A stretch of DNA of 64,000 nucleotides from CAYJAY01 sp964370715. GTDB taxonomy: Bacteria > Bacillota > Clostridia > Oscillospirales > Ruminococcaceae. Positions 50,911-60,204 of the stretch are shown one piece after another. Positions within the stretch are counted from its first letter, which is position 1; every line of letters starts with the position of its first letter. Position numbers and translations under genes: made by a program. The stretch lies in assembly GCA_964370715.1 (NCBI GenBank), contig CAYJKJ010000015.1:1-64000 (forward strand). Direction: 5' to 3'. The notes under the pieces were generated by a model that ran no database searches, had not been told where the DNA came from, and saw only the letters and a list, made by a program, of their open reading frames with translations.

Positions 50911-51831
50911 ATGGTAGTTATTAAAGTTATGGGCGGGCTTGGAAACCAGATGTTCCAGTATTCGCTATATAGGCAGTTTCAGCTAAAAGGAGTTAAGGCG
51001 AAACTCGACGTAAGAGGAAGCGATATCGAATGTATCGGAACACAAAATGATAATAGATATAACAAAAGTGGATTTATTATAAACGATATTTTCGATGTTG
51101 AATGTAGTTATGCAAACGATTTTGACGCAAATATTGCGATGTATTTTCCGGCTTTTTTTGGGCCGGCAAAAAATGAATATAACTATTATAGAGAGTATCT
51201 TAGAACATCGGGATTTTCTGAACGGTTGTTTTCGGAGCAAGCGATGATCGATGGATGTTATCATAAAATAAAACATGGCTATCTTTGGGGATATTGGCAA
51301 TGTCCTTTGCATCTTGAAGGAATTATGGATAGCCTTAGAAAAGATTTTACTTTTAAACTTCCTCTAGATTATGAAAATTCAGAGGTTGCGAAAAAAATTC
51401 AAAACACAAACTCGGTTTCGATTCATGTTCGTCGTGGGGATTATATAAGGCTTTTTGAACATTTCTATATTCTCGGTAGAGACTACTACAAAAAAGCGAT
51501 AGAGCAAGTTTTGAAAACACAACAAGATGTAGAATTTTTTGTGTTTTCCGATGATATACCCTGGTGTCAGCATCATTTAGGGTTAGAAAATGCAACGTAT
51601 GTGGACGGCAACTATGGAAACAAAAACTATATCGATATGCAGCTAATGTCGCTTTGTAAACATAACATAATAGCTAATAGCACGTTTAGTTTGTGGGGAG
51701 CGCTTTTAAACAATAACCCTGAAAAAGTTGTTGTTTCGCCGAAGAATTTTTTCAAGCAAGAGAGAGACTTGGTTTCAAAGATGTTGCCAAAACAGTTTAT
51801 ACAGATTGATAATAAAGATGAACTCGAATAA
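50911..51831 (+). CDS. GT11 alpha-1,2-fucosyltransferase-like protein 2
   Basis: 306 residues with the same motif order as copy 1: GGLGNQMFQY, HVRRGDYIRL, VFSDD and NSTFSLWG. The spacer before it (ACAGAGGACTTTTCGTT) is nearly repeated before copy 3 (ACAGAGGATTTTTCGTT), which shows that the gene and its leader were duplicated together. Differences from copy 1 cluster in the region 60-165, which in this family probably shapes the acceptor site, so a different linkage or acceptor is plausible. GAGGA is the ribosome binding site. Confidence 0.9.
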   Translation: MVVIKVMGGLGNQMFQYSLYRQFQLKGVKAKLDVRGSDIECIGTQNDNRYNKSGFIINDIFDVECSYANDFDANIAMYFPAFFGPAKNEYNYYREYLRTSGFSERLFSEQAMIDGCYHKIKHGYLWGYWQCPLHLEGIMDSLRKDFTFKLPLDYENSEVAKKIQNTNSVSIHVRRGDYIRLFEHFYILGRDYYKKAIEQVLKTQQDVEFFVFSDDIPWCQHHLGLENATYVDGNYGNKNYIDMQLMSLCKHNIIANSTFSLWGALLNNNPEKVVVSPKNFFKQERDLVSKMLPKQFIQIDNKDELE

Positions 51832-51854
51832 ATTTTTACAGAGGATTTTTCGTT

Positions 51855-52775
51855 ATGGTTGTAATTAAAATGACCGGCGGTCTTGGAAACCAGATGTTCC
51901 AATACTGCTTGTTTAAAACATATCAAAAAAAAGGCGTTAATGTTAAACTTGATATAACGGGGTATGGAATAAACAGCATAAGGCCGTTCTCTGATGAGCG
52001 ATATAACCAAACCGGATATATGCTAGAACAGCTTTTTAATGTGAAGTGTGTATATGCTTCAAAAAATGATACGTTGTTCGCAAAAAATATGCCGGCTGTT
52101 TTCGGGATGAAAAAAGGCGTTATGCGAGCTTTTAACACGGTTGCGACTACCGATTATAAAGAATTAATGTTTTCGGATGACGAGATATTGGAAAAACGCT
52201 ATCAGAAACTAAAGCATGGTTTGTTGTTTGGATATTGGCAGTATCCGGCTCAATATGAAGAGGTTATCGAGGATATAAGAAAAGACTTTACATTTAAAAC
52301 ACCGCTAGATCAAGAGAACGAAAAAACAGCAAAACAAATATTAGAAACAAATTCGGTGTCGCTTCATGTTAGGCGTGGGGACTACCTTAATTATTCTGAT
52401 CATTTTTATCATCTTGGAAAAAACTATTATTCAAATGCTTTAGAGATTGTTAAACAAAAAGCAGGGGATGTCGAAATTTTTGTTTTCTCGGATGATATTG
52501 CTTGGTGTAAACAAAACTTAGGTCTTGAAAAGGCAAACTATATCGACGGCAACTATGGCGACAAAAACTATATCGATATGCAGTTGATGTCGCTTTGCAA
52601 ACATAATATAATCGCTAATAGCACATTTAGTCTATGGGGAGCGCTTTTAAATGACAATCCCGAAAAAACCGTTGTAGCGCCGATGTATTTTGCTAAAAAA
52701 GATTATGATATGATATCTAAAACGATGCCGAAAGATTTTATTTTGATTGATAACAGCAAACAGGAATATCAATAA
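51855..52775 (+). CDS. GT11 alpha-1,2-fucosyltransferase-like protein 3
   Basis: 306 residues: GGLGNQMFQY, HVRRGDYLNY, VFSDD and NSTFSLWG are all present. It shares the KTYQKKG segment with copy 4 rather than with copies 1 and 2, so the four genes form two closer pairs. The C-terminus (DFILIDNSKQEYQ) is distinct. Ribosome binding site GAGGA in the duplicated leader. The activity is inferred from motifs only. Confidence 0.9.
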   Translation: MVVIKMTGGLGNQMFQYCLFKTYQKKGVNVKLDITGYGINSIRPFSDERYNQTGYMLEQLFNVKCVYASKNDTLFAKNMPAVFGMKKGVMRAFNTVATTDYKELMFSDDEILEKRYQKLKHGLLFGYWQYPAQYEEVIEDIRKDFTFKTPLDQENEKTAKQILETNSVSLHVRRGDYLNYSDHFYHLGKNYYSNALEIVKQKAGDVEIFVFSDDIAWCKQNLGLEKANYIDGNYGDKNYIDMQLMSLCKHNIIANSTFSLWGALLNDNPEKTVVAPMYFAKKDYDMISKTMPKDFILIDNSKQEYQ

Positions 52776-52800
52776 TGAGTATTAAAGAGAGGAAATAGAG

Positions 52801-53715
52801 ATGGTTGTTATTAAGGCTTTGTATGGGCTTGGAAACCAGATGTTTCAATACTGTCTTTTTAAAACATATCAGAAAAAAGGCGCTAGAGTTAAACTTGATA
52901 TACAAGACGATAAAAAAAATTGCAGTAGCCCTCTTTCGGATAATAATTATAATAAAAACGGATTTATGCTTGAAACGCTTTTTAATGTTAAATGTGTGTA
53001 TGCAAATAGTTTTGATATAAAATACACAACGTTAATGCCGGCTTTTGGAACAACGAAAAAAGGGGTTATGCGAGTTTTCGACAACATACCGACAACAAAT
53101 TATGAAGAGGGTATGTTTTCGAAAACCGAGATCTTTAATAGAGAATACCAAAACATAAAGCATGGATATCTTAAAGGTGCTTGGCAGTATCTTTCGCATT
53201 ATCAAGAGGTTATCGATGACGTTAAAAAAGATTTTACTTTTAAAATACCTCTAGACCAGAAAAACTCTGAAATAGCAAAAAAGATTAAAAGCACAAATTC
53301 GGTTTCTATCCATGTTCGCCGAGGGGATTATCTTAAGTATGTAGGGCTCTATTATTCTTTAGGAAAACAATACTACACCAAAGCGGTTGACATTATAAAA
53401 CAAAAGCATGGGGATGTTGAATTGTTTGTGTTTTCAGACGATATTTCGTGGTGTAAACAGAATCTAGGTTTTGAAAACGCAACATACATCGACGGAAACT
53501 TTGGCGAAAAAAATTATATAGATATGCAACTTATGTCGCTTTGCAAACATAACGTTATAGCCAATAGTACATTTAGCCTGTGGGGGGCGGTGTTGAACGA
53601 TAATGAAGAAAAAACCGTTGTTTCGCCAACTCATTTTATGAAGGAAGACAGGGATTTTGTTTCAAAGATGTTGCCGGAATATTTTGTGGTTATAGATAAT
53701 AGGGACGAGCCGTAA
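52801..53715 (+). CDS. GT11 alpha-1,2-fucosyltransferase-like protein 4
   Basis: 304 residues. HVRRGDYLKY, VFSDD and NSTFSLWGAVL are conserved, but the first motif reads YGLGNQMFQY instead of GGLGNQMFQY. The change may be tolerated, since the second Gly and the Asn-Gln pair remain. AGAGGAAA precedes the ATG. It is the last of the four tandem copies and is followed by a strong promoter for the exporter genes. Confidence 0.88.
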   Translation: MVVIKALYGLGNQMFQYCLFKTYQKKGARVKLDIQDDKKNCSSPLSDNNYNKNGFMLETLFNVKCVYANSFDIKYTTLMPAFGTTKKGVMRVFDNIPTTNYEEGMFSKTEIFNREYQNIKHGYLKGAWQYLSHYQEVIDDVKKDFTFKIPLDQKNSEIAKKIKSTNSVSIHVRRGDYLKYVGLYYSLGKQYYTKAVDIIKQKHGDVELFVFSDDISWCKQNLGFENATYIDGNFGEKNYIDMQLMSLCKHNVIANSTFSLWGAVLNDNEEKTVVSPTHFMKEDRDFVSKMLPEYFVVIDNRDEP

Positions 53716-53732
53716 AAAAACGATCACATTGT

Positions 53733-53761
53733 TTGACTTTTAAGTATTATATATATATAAT
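53733..53761 (+). promoter_or_regulatory. Promoter of the Wzm-Wzt exporter genes
   Basis: TTGACT (53733-53738), a 17-base spacer and TATAAT (53756-53761), 45 bp before the wzm start codon. It allows exporter expression apart from the glycosyltransferases. Confidence 0.78.
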
Positions 53762-53805
53762 TAACAGGCGATTAAAACGATACACAAAATAAAAAGGAAA
53801 CAAAT

Positions 53806-54654
53806 ATGCTGGATTACAAATTTGATACTGAGGTTAAATCGGAACAAGGAAAAATTCCGATTAACTTTAAAGAGATAATTAAATATAAAGACCTTATTAA
53901 TTTTACCGTTAGAAGAAACTTTACCGCAACATATAAACAAACGGTTCTAGGGCCTGCTTGGCTTGTTATTAATCCTATTATAACAACGCTTGTTTTCACA
54001 TTCGTTTTCGGACAAATAGCGGGTATCTCGACCGACGGAACGCCGCAGTTTTTGTTCTATCTTTCGGGCAATTTAGTTTGGGGATTTTTCTCCAGTTGTC
54101 TGGGGGAAGCTTCCGGAACGCTAATTGGAAACGCCGGAGTTTTCGGAAAGGTGTATTTCCCAAGGCTTACCGTTCCGATAGCAAACGTTATAACTAAGTT
54201 TATTAACTTTTTGGTTCAGTTGATGTTGTTTGTGTTTTTCTATATATATTTCTTAATTATAGGTTCAAACATTTCGCCTAATATTTATCTGCTTTTAGTT
54301 CCGGTCGTTTTAGTTCAAGTATCGGTTCTTGCAATAGGTATGGGGCTTTTCATGGCCTCCCTTACGGCAAAATATCGAGATCTAGGATTTGTGTTTGGGC
54401 TAATGACCCAACTTTGGCTCTATGTTTCCCCCGTTGTATATCCTGTGTCGTTTTTTAGCGGAATAAGCGAGGTTTTAATAAAGCTAAACCCGATGTCGAT
54501 GCCTATCGAGATATTCCGTTATGCAACGCTAGGTTCGGGCGGCGAGATTGATTTCGTTTATTGGGGAATATCGATTGCAGTGTCGATTTTGTTATTTATT
54601 ATCGGTGTAAAAAGATTTAATATAGTTGAAAAAAGCTTTGTAGATGTGGTGTAG
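53806..54654 (+). CDS. wzm: ABC-2 type polysaccharide exporter permease (Wzm/TagG-like)
   Basis: 282 residues with six membrane helices. The cytosolic N-terminus has the family start FKEIIKYKDLINFTVRRNFTATYKQTVLGPAWLV (shown only for orientation by its parts YKDLI and LGPAWLVINP), followed by helices and the late segment TQLWLYVSPVVYPVS that is typical of ABC-2 glycan exporters. It forms the channel for export of undecaprenyl-linked glycan or wall polymer. AAAGGA precedes the ATG. Its stop touches the ATP-binding gene, so both are coupled. Confidence 0.93.
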   Translation: MLDYKFDTEVKSEQGKIPINFKEIIKYKDLINFTVRRNFTATYKQTVLGPAWLVINPIITTLVFTFVFGQIAGISTDGTPQFLFYLSGNLVWGFFSSCLGEASGTLIGNAGVFGKVYFPRLTVPIANVITKFINFLVQLMLFVFFYIYFLIIGSNISPNIYLLLVPVVLVQVSVLAIGMGLFMASLTAKYRDLGFVFGLMTQLWLYVSPVVYPVSFFSGISEVLIKLNPMSMPIEIFRYATLGSGGEIDFVYWGISIAVSILLFIIGVKRFNIVEKSFVDVV

Positions 54655-54669
54655 ATGATGGAGAACAAG

Positions 54670-55932
54670 ATGGAAAAACAAATATCGTTACAGGTTAAGA
54701 ATATATCAAAAGAATATAGAATAGGCCAGTTTGGCAAAGGCACTCTAGCCGAGGAGTTTTCTTCATGGTGGGCAAGGATTCGAGGAAAAGAAGACCCAAC
54801 TCTTGCGATTGACCAAGACCCAAACGACAACGGGAAGATATTCAAAGCGCTAAGCGATGTTTCTTTTGAAGCATACCATGGCGACAAGCTCGGAATTATC
54901 GGCGAAAACGGAGCGGGGAAATCTACCCTTTTGAAGCTTATATGCCGCATAACAACCCCGACAAGCGGAGAGTTTGGCTACAACGGAAGAATAGCGAGTA
55001 TGCTAGAGGTTGGAACCGGCTTTAACGGTGAGATGACAGGAAGAGAGAATATCTATCTTAGCGGTACAATCCTAGGGATGACCAAAATCGAAATCGATGG
55101 AAAGATAGAAGAGATTATTGAATTTTCGGAATGTCGAAAGTTTATCGATACCCCGGTTAAAAGATATTCGAGCGGAATGTTTGTCAAACTTGCCTTTGCG
55201 GTTGCGGCTCATCTCGACAGTAATCTTATTATCATGGACGAGGTTTTAGCGGTTGGGGACGCAAGGTTTCAGCAAAAATGTATCGCTAAAATGACCGAGA
55301 TTGCAAACCAAGACGGAAGAACAATTCTTTTTGTTAGCCACAATATGCAGTTTATAAGGCAGTTTTGCAACCGTTGTATCGTTCTTAAAAAGGGAAAACT
55401 TATCTATAACGGCGATGTCGACGGAGGCATCAAGCATTATATGCTAACCGGAAATATTGGTGGGAACTATTTCGATTTTACCGACATGAGAAGAATAGTT
55501 AAAACGCAATACGGAATACTTCATTCGATTAACTTTTATGAAAGAGAATCGATGAACTTTTATGAAAATGAAAAAATTAAGATTAAACTTGAATTTGAAC
55601 CGTATGAACTCGGCATCGATTTCAGATTTACCCTTGATATAAGATATATCGATGGTTCTTCAACCGGAACGGCATTCACAAGAACTATTGAATACAGCGA
55701 AATAAACAAAAGGCAGACGCTTGAATTGGAGTTTAACACAAAAGGAATAGCCCCGGGGTCGTATTATATCCACCCAAGGCTATTATGTAAAGACGAAAAC
55801 TTCGCCCCTGTTTTTTGTGATGTTCCCGATCAAAGCATATATTTTAACATCGAAGAAACAACAGATCAACTTAAATGGCTACACACGACGTTTGGCCACA
55901 CTAAACTTGAGGATATCGAAATAGTAGGATAA
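54670..55932 (+). CDS. wzt: ABC exporter ATP-binding protein with Wzt C-terminal domain
   Basis: 420 residues from ATG 54670 (MEKQISLQVKNISKEYRIG), with GGAG six bases upstream; ATG 54655 and 54658 in the same frame are possible but less well placed. ATPase motifs: Walker A GENGAGKST, signature YSSGMFVKLAFAVA, Walker B LIIMDEVLAVGDA. Residues after about 270 form a beta-sandwich like Wzt_C (LEFEPYELGIDFRF, then LELEFNTKGIAPGSYYIHP as split motif), which in E. coli O8/O9a recognises the glycan end. It suggests that a specific terminal structure, perhaps made by the local transferases, is required for export. Confidence 0.94.
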   Translation: MEKQISLQVKNISKEYRIGQFGKGTLAEEFSSWWARIRGKEDPTLAIDQDPNDNGKIFKALSDVSFEAYHGDKLGIIGENGAGKSTLLKLICRITTPTSGEFGYNGRIASMLEVGTGFNGEMTGRENIYLSGTILGMTKIEIDGKIEEIIEFSECRKFIDTPVKRYSSGMFVKLAFAVAAHLDSNLIIMDEVLAVGDARFQQKCIAKMTEIANQDGRTILFVSHNMQFIRQFCNRCIVLKKGKLIYNGDVDGGIKHYMLTGNIGGNYFDFTDMRRIVKTQYGILHSINFYERESMNFYENEKIKIKLEFEPYELGIDFRFTLDIRYIDGSSTGTAFTRTIEYSEINKRQTLELEFNTKGIAPGSYYIHPRLLCKDENFAPVFCDVPDQSIYFNIEETTDQLKWLHTTFGHTKLEDIEIVG

Positions 55933-55945
55933 ATTTTTAAAAGAG

Positions 55946-57232
55946 TTATTCTTTAGTTAGTTGCAAGATAAAGTTGGTTGAGACTTTTGCCTTGCTAGAA
56001 ATTATCTCGTTTCTTGAAATGTTCCCAAAAACTTTTGCGGGAATATAGTGGGAGGTGTAGCCGGTGAAAAAGCCTTGTTTGTTTTGTTTTTCGGTTAAAA
56101 CCTCAACCGTTTTGTTATCATAACTTTTTATAATCTGTTCCCTTATACTTTCGCAAAGAGCGTTCATTATCTGTGAACGTTCTTTTTTTGTTTGTTCAGG
56201 AACTTGGTCGGGAAACCCCGCCGCTTTTGTTCCTTTGCGTTTTGAATATGGGAACACATGGCATTTCAAAAACCTCATGCTTTTAACAAAATCCAAACTA
56301 TCGTTAAACTCCTGTTCTGTTTCGCCCGGAAAGCCAACTATTATATCAGTTGTAAAGGTGGGGCTATCGAACAATGTCTCTATTTTTTTCTTTACTTCAA
56401 CAAATTGCTCCGCAGAATATCTTCGATTCATTCGTTTGAGCGTTTCGTTTGAGCCGCTTTGAAGCGAAAGATGGAACGATGGGCAGATTTTTTTCATACT
56501 GCTAAGCCGTTGTAGAATATCGTCGGTCAAAAGATCGGGTTCGAGCGACCCTAACCTTATTCTTTTTATTTCGTCGTTTTCCGAGATAGCCTGAACTGCG
56601 TCGGCTAGGTTTAAATTTAGGTCGACCCCATATCTTGAAAGGTTAATTCCAGAAACGACAACCTCTTTGTAGCCTTTTTTTGCTAGCGTTTCGGCTTGTT
56701 GCTTTATCAATTCCAACGAGAGGGAACGAACAGGGCCTCTAGCGTATGGCACGATGCAATAGGCGCAAAACCTGTCGCAACCATCCTGTATCTTGATAAA
56801 TGCTCTTGTGTGCTTTATGTGTATGGGGCTTTCGATAGATTCAAATCTATCACCTTTTTGGTGTTGAGGTATTTCGATAATCTGATGTTTATCTTTGATA
56901 AACTGCGATAAAAGAAACGGGATATCTTTGCGGTTTTTGTTTCCGCAGATAATATCCGCTTCGGGGATATTTTTAGCGGTTTCGGGGGAAGCTTGCGGAA
57001 AACAACCGCTTAAAACTATTATACAATTAGGGTTAGAGGCTTTAATCGAACGCATGAATTTTTGGGTCTTGCTGTCGCCCGTTTCGGTAACGGTGCAAGA
57101 ATTGATAAACACGATATCCGCAAGGGATTTGTCCTCGGTGGAACAAAACCCATGTTGTGATAAAATATTTGCAACGGCAGATGTTTCGAAGCTGTTAACC
57201 TTGCAACCAAACGTTTGATAGAATATCTTCAT
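55946..57232 (-). CDS. mtaB: tRNA t6A methylthiotransferase (MtaB)
   Basis: 428 residues from ATG 57232 (MKIFYQTFGCKVNSFE), chosen because this is the conserved start; the frame continues to 57268. UPF0004 domain cysteines in TFGCKVN, INSCTVTETGD and VLSGCFPQA, then the radical-SAM motif CDRFCAYC (CxxxCxxC) near 151-158, SLQSGSNETLKRMNRRY, and a C-terminal TRAM domain. MtaB adds a methylthio group to t6A37 of tRNAs reading ANN codons. It uses two iron-sulphur clusters. The gene ends 13 bp from the convergent wzt with no terminator that I can see. Confidence 0.94.
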   Translation of the reverse strand: MKIFYQTFGCKVNSFETSAVANILSQHGFCSTEDKSLADIVFINSCTVTETGDSKTQKFMRSIKASNPNCIIVLSGCFPQASPETAKNIPEADIICGNKNRKDIPFLLSQFIKDKHQIIEIPQHQKGDRFESIESPIHIKHTRAFIKIQDGCDRFCAYCIVPYARGPVRSLSLELIKQQAETLAKKGYKEVVVSGINLSRYGVDLNLNLADAVQAISENDEIKRIRLGSLEPDLLTDDILQRLSSMKKICPSFHLSLQSGSNETLKRMNRRYSAEQFVEVKKKIETLFDSPTFTTDIIVGFPGETEQEFNDSLDFVKSMRFLKCHVFPYSKRKGTKAAGFPDQVPEQTKKERSQIMNALCESIREQIIKSYDNKTVEVLTEKQNKQGFFTGYTSHYIPAKVFGNISRNEIISSKAKVSTNFILQLTKE

Positions 57233-57430
57233 ATTTTTAATATTTATTCCTTTCATGCTTAAACCCATAATGACACGCCAAGCCGGAAGTTTGAGAAAAC
57301 CAAAACAAAGACGGCGTTATTTTATACTAATATTATACTTAAAATTTTTTTTAAAGACAAGCGATTAAATTTTTGGTTTTAAACTTGAAATTGATTGCAT
57401 AGTATTTGTTAAAAGCAGGAGGTGTGTTTT

Positions 57431-58684
57431 TTGAACAAAACGATATCTATATTTTTAGTTTGTTTATTGCTGTTTTCCGTTGTTGCTACCCCGACGGTAA
57501 CGGCACAACACGACATAGTTGAATCTATCGATAAAGACCTGTTCTATCAATTGACAGGTATGCCGCAAAATCCAATTAACTATATTCAAACGATTGCAAC
57601 GCAAGAGGAACAGCCAACGTTTAACCTTAACAGCAGAGCCGCTATATTAATTGATGGCGCAACGGGTGAGGTTTTATATGAATATAACTCGGACGAAAAA
57701 AGGCCGATTGCATCTATCACAAAAGTAATGACGATGATACTAGTTTCGGAAGCTTTGGAACAAGGGAAGATTACCAAACAATCGGTTGTGACGGCGAGCC
57801 GTCATGTTGCCGAGATGGGGGGATCTCAAATTTGGATCGAGGAAGGGGAACAGTTCACCGTTGATGAGCTTATGAAGGCTGTGGCTATTGGTTCTGCAAA
57901 CGATGCTGCTGTTGCGTTGGCGGAATATGTTTCGGGTTCAGAGGAGCAGTTTGTTGTTGAGATGAATAAAAAAGCTGTTCAACTTGGAATGACCGATACA
58001 ACATTTATGAATTCAAACGGTTTGGACGAAGATGGCCATATTTCGTCGGCACGAGATGCGGCAAAGATGGCAAGAGAACTATTAAACCATGAATATTTAA
58101 GGGAATACACCTCGATGTGGACAGAACAGCTTCGAGGGGGCGAGACCCAACTGGTTAACACAAACAAGCTGTTAAAACAGTATGACGATGTTACGGGGGT
58201 TAAAACCGGAACAACAAGCAAAGCGGGGGTATGCGTTGCGGTGTCGGCATTAAGGGAGGATATGGAGCTAATAGCGGTTGTGTTGGGAGCAGACAGCTCG
58301 ACACTGCGCAATGAAGATGCTTCGAAACTTTTGGATTATGGGTTTGCAAACTTCGAGATAGCAAAGCTAGAACCGCCAAGCGGACTTCCCGAAAGCGTTA
58401 GAGTTATTCTTGGAGAACAAGAAACTTGCAGTTTTGAAGCGAAATTTCCAAACGAGTTGTTGCTTAAAAAGGGAACGAAAGACACCATCAAACTCGAAGC
58501 GGTTTTGGTAGACAGCGTAAATGCTCCCGTTGAACAAGGAACACAGTTGGGCGAAATTGTTGTTCTGGCGAGCGAACAAGAGATAGGCAGATACCCAATT
58601 GTTGCCAATGAAACGATAGCGAAGATGTCGTTTCAATCATCACTGCAAAAGCTTCTTTTGCAAACAGTTTCTTTTGATAGCTGA
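57431..58684 (+). CDS. dacF: D-alanyl-D-alanine carboxypeptidase (DacF-type)
   Basis: 417 residues. TTG 57431 is the start, eight bases after AGGAGG; GTG 57422 lies inside that binding site. A signal peptide (hydrophobic residues 4-22, cleavage near VTAQ) leads to export. Peptidase S11 motifs are complete: SITK (in RPIASITKVMT), SAN (IGSANDAAVALAEYV) and KTG (GVKTGTTSKAG). A C-terminal beta domain follows, ending in an amphipathic stretch (MSFQSSLQKLLLQT) that may bind the membrane. It trims the terminal D-Ala of peptidoglycan stem peptides. Confidence 0.95.
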   Translation: MNKTISIFLVCLLLFSVVATPTVTAQHDIVESIDKDLFYQLTGMPQNPINYIQTIATQEEQPTFNLNSRAAILIDGATGEVLYEYNSDEKRPIASITKVMTMILVSEALEQGKITKQSVVTASRHVAEMGGSQIWIEEGEQFTVDELMKAVAIGSANDAAVALAEYVSGSEEQFVVEMNKKAVQLGMTDTTFMNSNGLDEDGHISSARDAAKMARELLNHEYLREYTSMWTEQLRGGETQLVNTNKLLKQYDDVTGVKTGTTSKAGVCVAVSALREDMELIAVVLGADSSTLRNEDASKLLDYGFANFEIAKLEPPSGLPESVRVILGEQETCSFEAKFPNELLLKKGTKDTIKLEAVLVDSVNAPVEQGTQLGEIVVLASEQEIGRYPIVANETIAKMSFQSSLQKLLLQTVSFDS

Positions 58685-58705
58685 AAAAATGGTAATATTT
58701 AAAAG

Positions 58706-58733
58706 TTGACAATTTAAGAATTTGTGTTATAAT
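58706..58733 (+). promoter_or_regulatory. Promoter of metK
   Basis: TTGACA (58706-58711), a 16-base spacer and TATAAT (58728-58733), directly upstream of the riboswitch. Confidence 0.82.
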
Positions 58734-58754
58734 GTCTTCAACAATAGAATATCG

Positions 58755-58862
58755 TCTTTATCAAGAGTGGTGGAGGGAAAAGGCCCTGTGAAACCCGGCA
58801 ACCTGTTGTTAATATCAACAAGGTGCTAAATCCTTCGGCAAAATGCCGGCAGATAAGGTTTT
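58755..58862 (+). promoter_or_regulatory. SAM-I (S-box) riboswitch aptamer
   Basis: Diagnostic S-box elements in order: TATCAAGAGTGGTGGAGGGA, GGCCCTGTGAAACCCGGCAACC, then AAGGTGCTAAATCC and GCCGGCAGATAAGG (first element and others given in parts). High SAM should favour the terminator that follows and shut down metK. Confidence 0.96.
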
Positions 58863-58865
58863 TAT

Positions 58866-58892
58866 CGCTCGGCTTGTGTCGGGCGGTTTTTT
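58866..58892 (+). terminator. Riboswitch expression-platform terminator
   Basis: Stem CGCTCGGC / GTCGGGCG with G-T pairs and a T6 run, 68 bp before the metK start. Confidence 0.85.
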
Positions 58893-58960
58893 ATTGCTAA
58901 AAAATATTTATTAAACGGAATGGCTAGAAATTCCGACAGTTGAAAGGACAATATAAAAAA

Positions 58961-60133
58961 ATGGAAAAATACTACTTCACATCTGAATCTGTAACAGAGG
59001 GGCATCCCGATAAAGTCTGTGATATTATATCCGATACAATATTGGATGCATATATTTCAGGGGATAAAAATTCGAGGGTTGCTTGCGAAACGCTCGCAAA
59101 AAGTGGAATGGTGGTTGTAGCGGGAGAGATAACATCCCTTGCAAAACCTAATATTGAAAACATCGTTCGCCAGGCAATACGAGAGATTGGATACACCGAT
59201 AGCGACGAAAGCTTTAACGCAGATTCGGTTAAGATTATAACCAACATAGTTAAACAATCCCCCGATATAGCTCTTGGGGTTGATAATTCGCTTGAGGCTA
59301 AACAAAAAAGCAAAACACAGGATATCGGAGCAGGAGATCAAGGGATGATGTTCGGTTATGCTACCGATGAAACAAAAGAACTCATGCCGCTTGCAATTAG
59401 TTGCGCACATCAACTTGCAAAAAGATTAACTAAAGTTAGAAAAGACGGGGTTCTTTCTTATCTTCGCCCCGACGGAAAAAGCCAAGTTACCGTTGAATAT
59501 ATTGATGGTGTTGCAAAAAGAATAGACACTGTTGTTATTAGTTCGCAACATTCAGCAGATGTTGATATCGAAGTTTTAAGAAAAGATATTAAACAATATG
59601 TTATTATTCCGTCGCTTCCTTCCGATATGATAGATGAAAACACAATGTTTTTAATCAATCCAACCGGTCGCTTTGTCACAGGAGGACCCGAAGGGGACAG
59701 CGGTCTTACAGGGCGCAAGATAATAGTTGATACATACGGCGGAACCGCTCGCCATGGCGGAGGAGCGTTCAGCGGAAAAGACCCAACAAAGGTTGACCGT
59801 TCGGCTGCATACATGGCTCGCTATGTTGCGAAAAACGTTGTTGCGGCAAAGCTTGCAAAAAGATGCGAAGTTCAGCTTGCCTACGCTATCGGAGTGGCAG
59901 CTCCTGTGTCGGTGTTTGTTGAAACTTTCGGCACAGAAACTGTTGAAAAAAGCGCTATCGAACAAGCTATTAAAAAGGTGTTCGACCTAACTCCTTCCGG
60001 CATTATTAAACAACTTGATCTATTAAACCCAATCTATAAACAACTAGCGGCTTATGGACATATTGGAAGAGAGGACCTAGGGGTTCGTTTTGAACAAACC
60101 GACAAAGTAGAACAACTTAAACAACTGGTCTAA
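58961..60133 (+). CDS. metK: S-adenosylmethionine synthetase
   Basis: 390 residues from ATG 58961 (MEKYYFTSESVTEGHPDK), with AAAGGA 12 bases upstream. Motifs: GHPDK, GAGDQGMMFGYATDET, HQLAKRL, GGPEGDSGLTGRKI and GGGAFSGKDPTKVDRSAAY, all as in bacterial MetK. It makes SAM from methionine and ATP. The SAM-I riboswitch directly upstream gives feedback control by its product. Monocistronic, with its own terminator. Confidence 0.98.
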   Translation: MEKYYFTSESVTEGHPDKVCDIISDTILDAYISGDKNSRVACETLAKSGMVVVAGEITSLAKPNIENIVRQAIREIGYTDSDESFNADSVKIITNIVKQSPDIALGVDNSLEAKQKSKTQDIGAGDQGMMFGYATDETKELMPLAISCAHQLAKRLTKVRKDGVLSYLRPDGKSQVTVEYIDGVAKRIDTVVISSQHSADVDIEVLRKDIKQYVIIPSLPSDMIDENTMFLINPTGRFVTGGPEGDSGLTGRKIIVDTYGGTARHGGGAFSGKDPTKVDRSAAYMARYVAKNVVAAKLAKRCEVQLAYAIGVAAPVSVFVETFGTETVEKSAIEQAIKKVFDLTPSGIIKQLDLLNPIYKQLAAYGHIGREDLGVRFEQTDKVEQLKQLV

Positions 60134-60153
60134 AATAGTTAAAAAATGACGCT

Positions 60154-60187
60154 AAAAAGGACGAATCACTTTTGATCCGTCCTTTTT
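60154..60187. terminator. Terminator after metK, bidirectional
   Basis: Ten-base stem AAAAAGGACG / CGTCCTTTTT between the convergent metK and the surface-protein gene. Confidence 0.88.
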
Positions 60188-60204
60188 GCTATTTCAGTTG
60201 TTTT

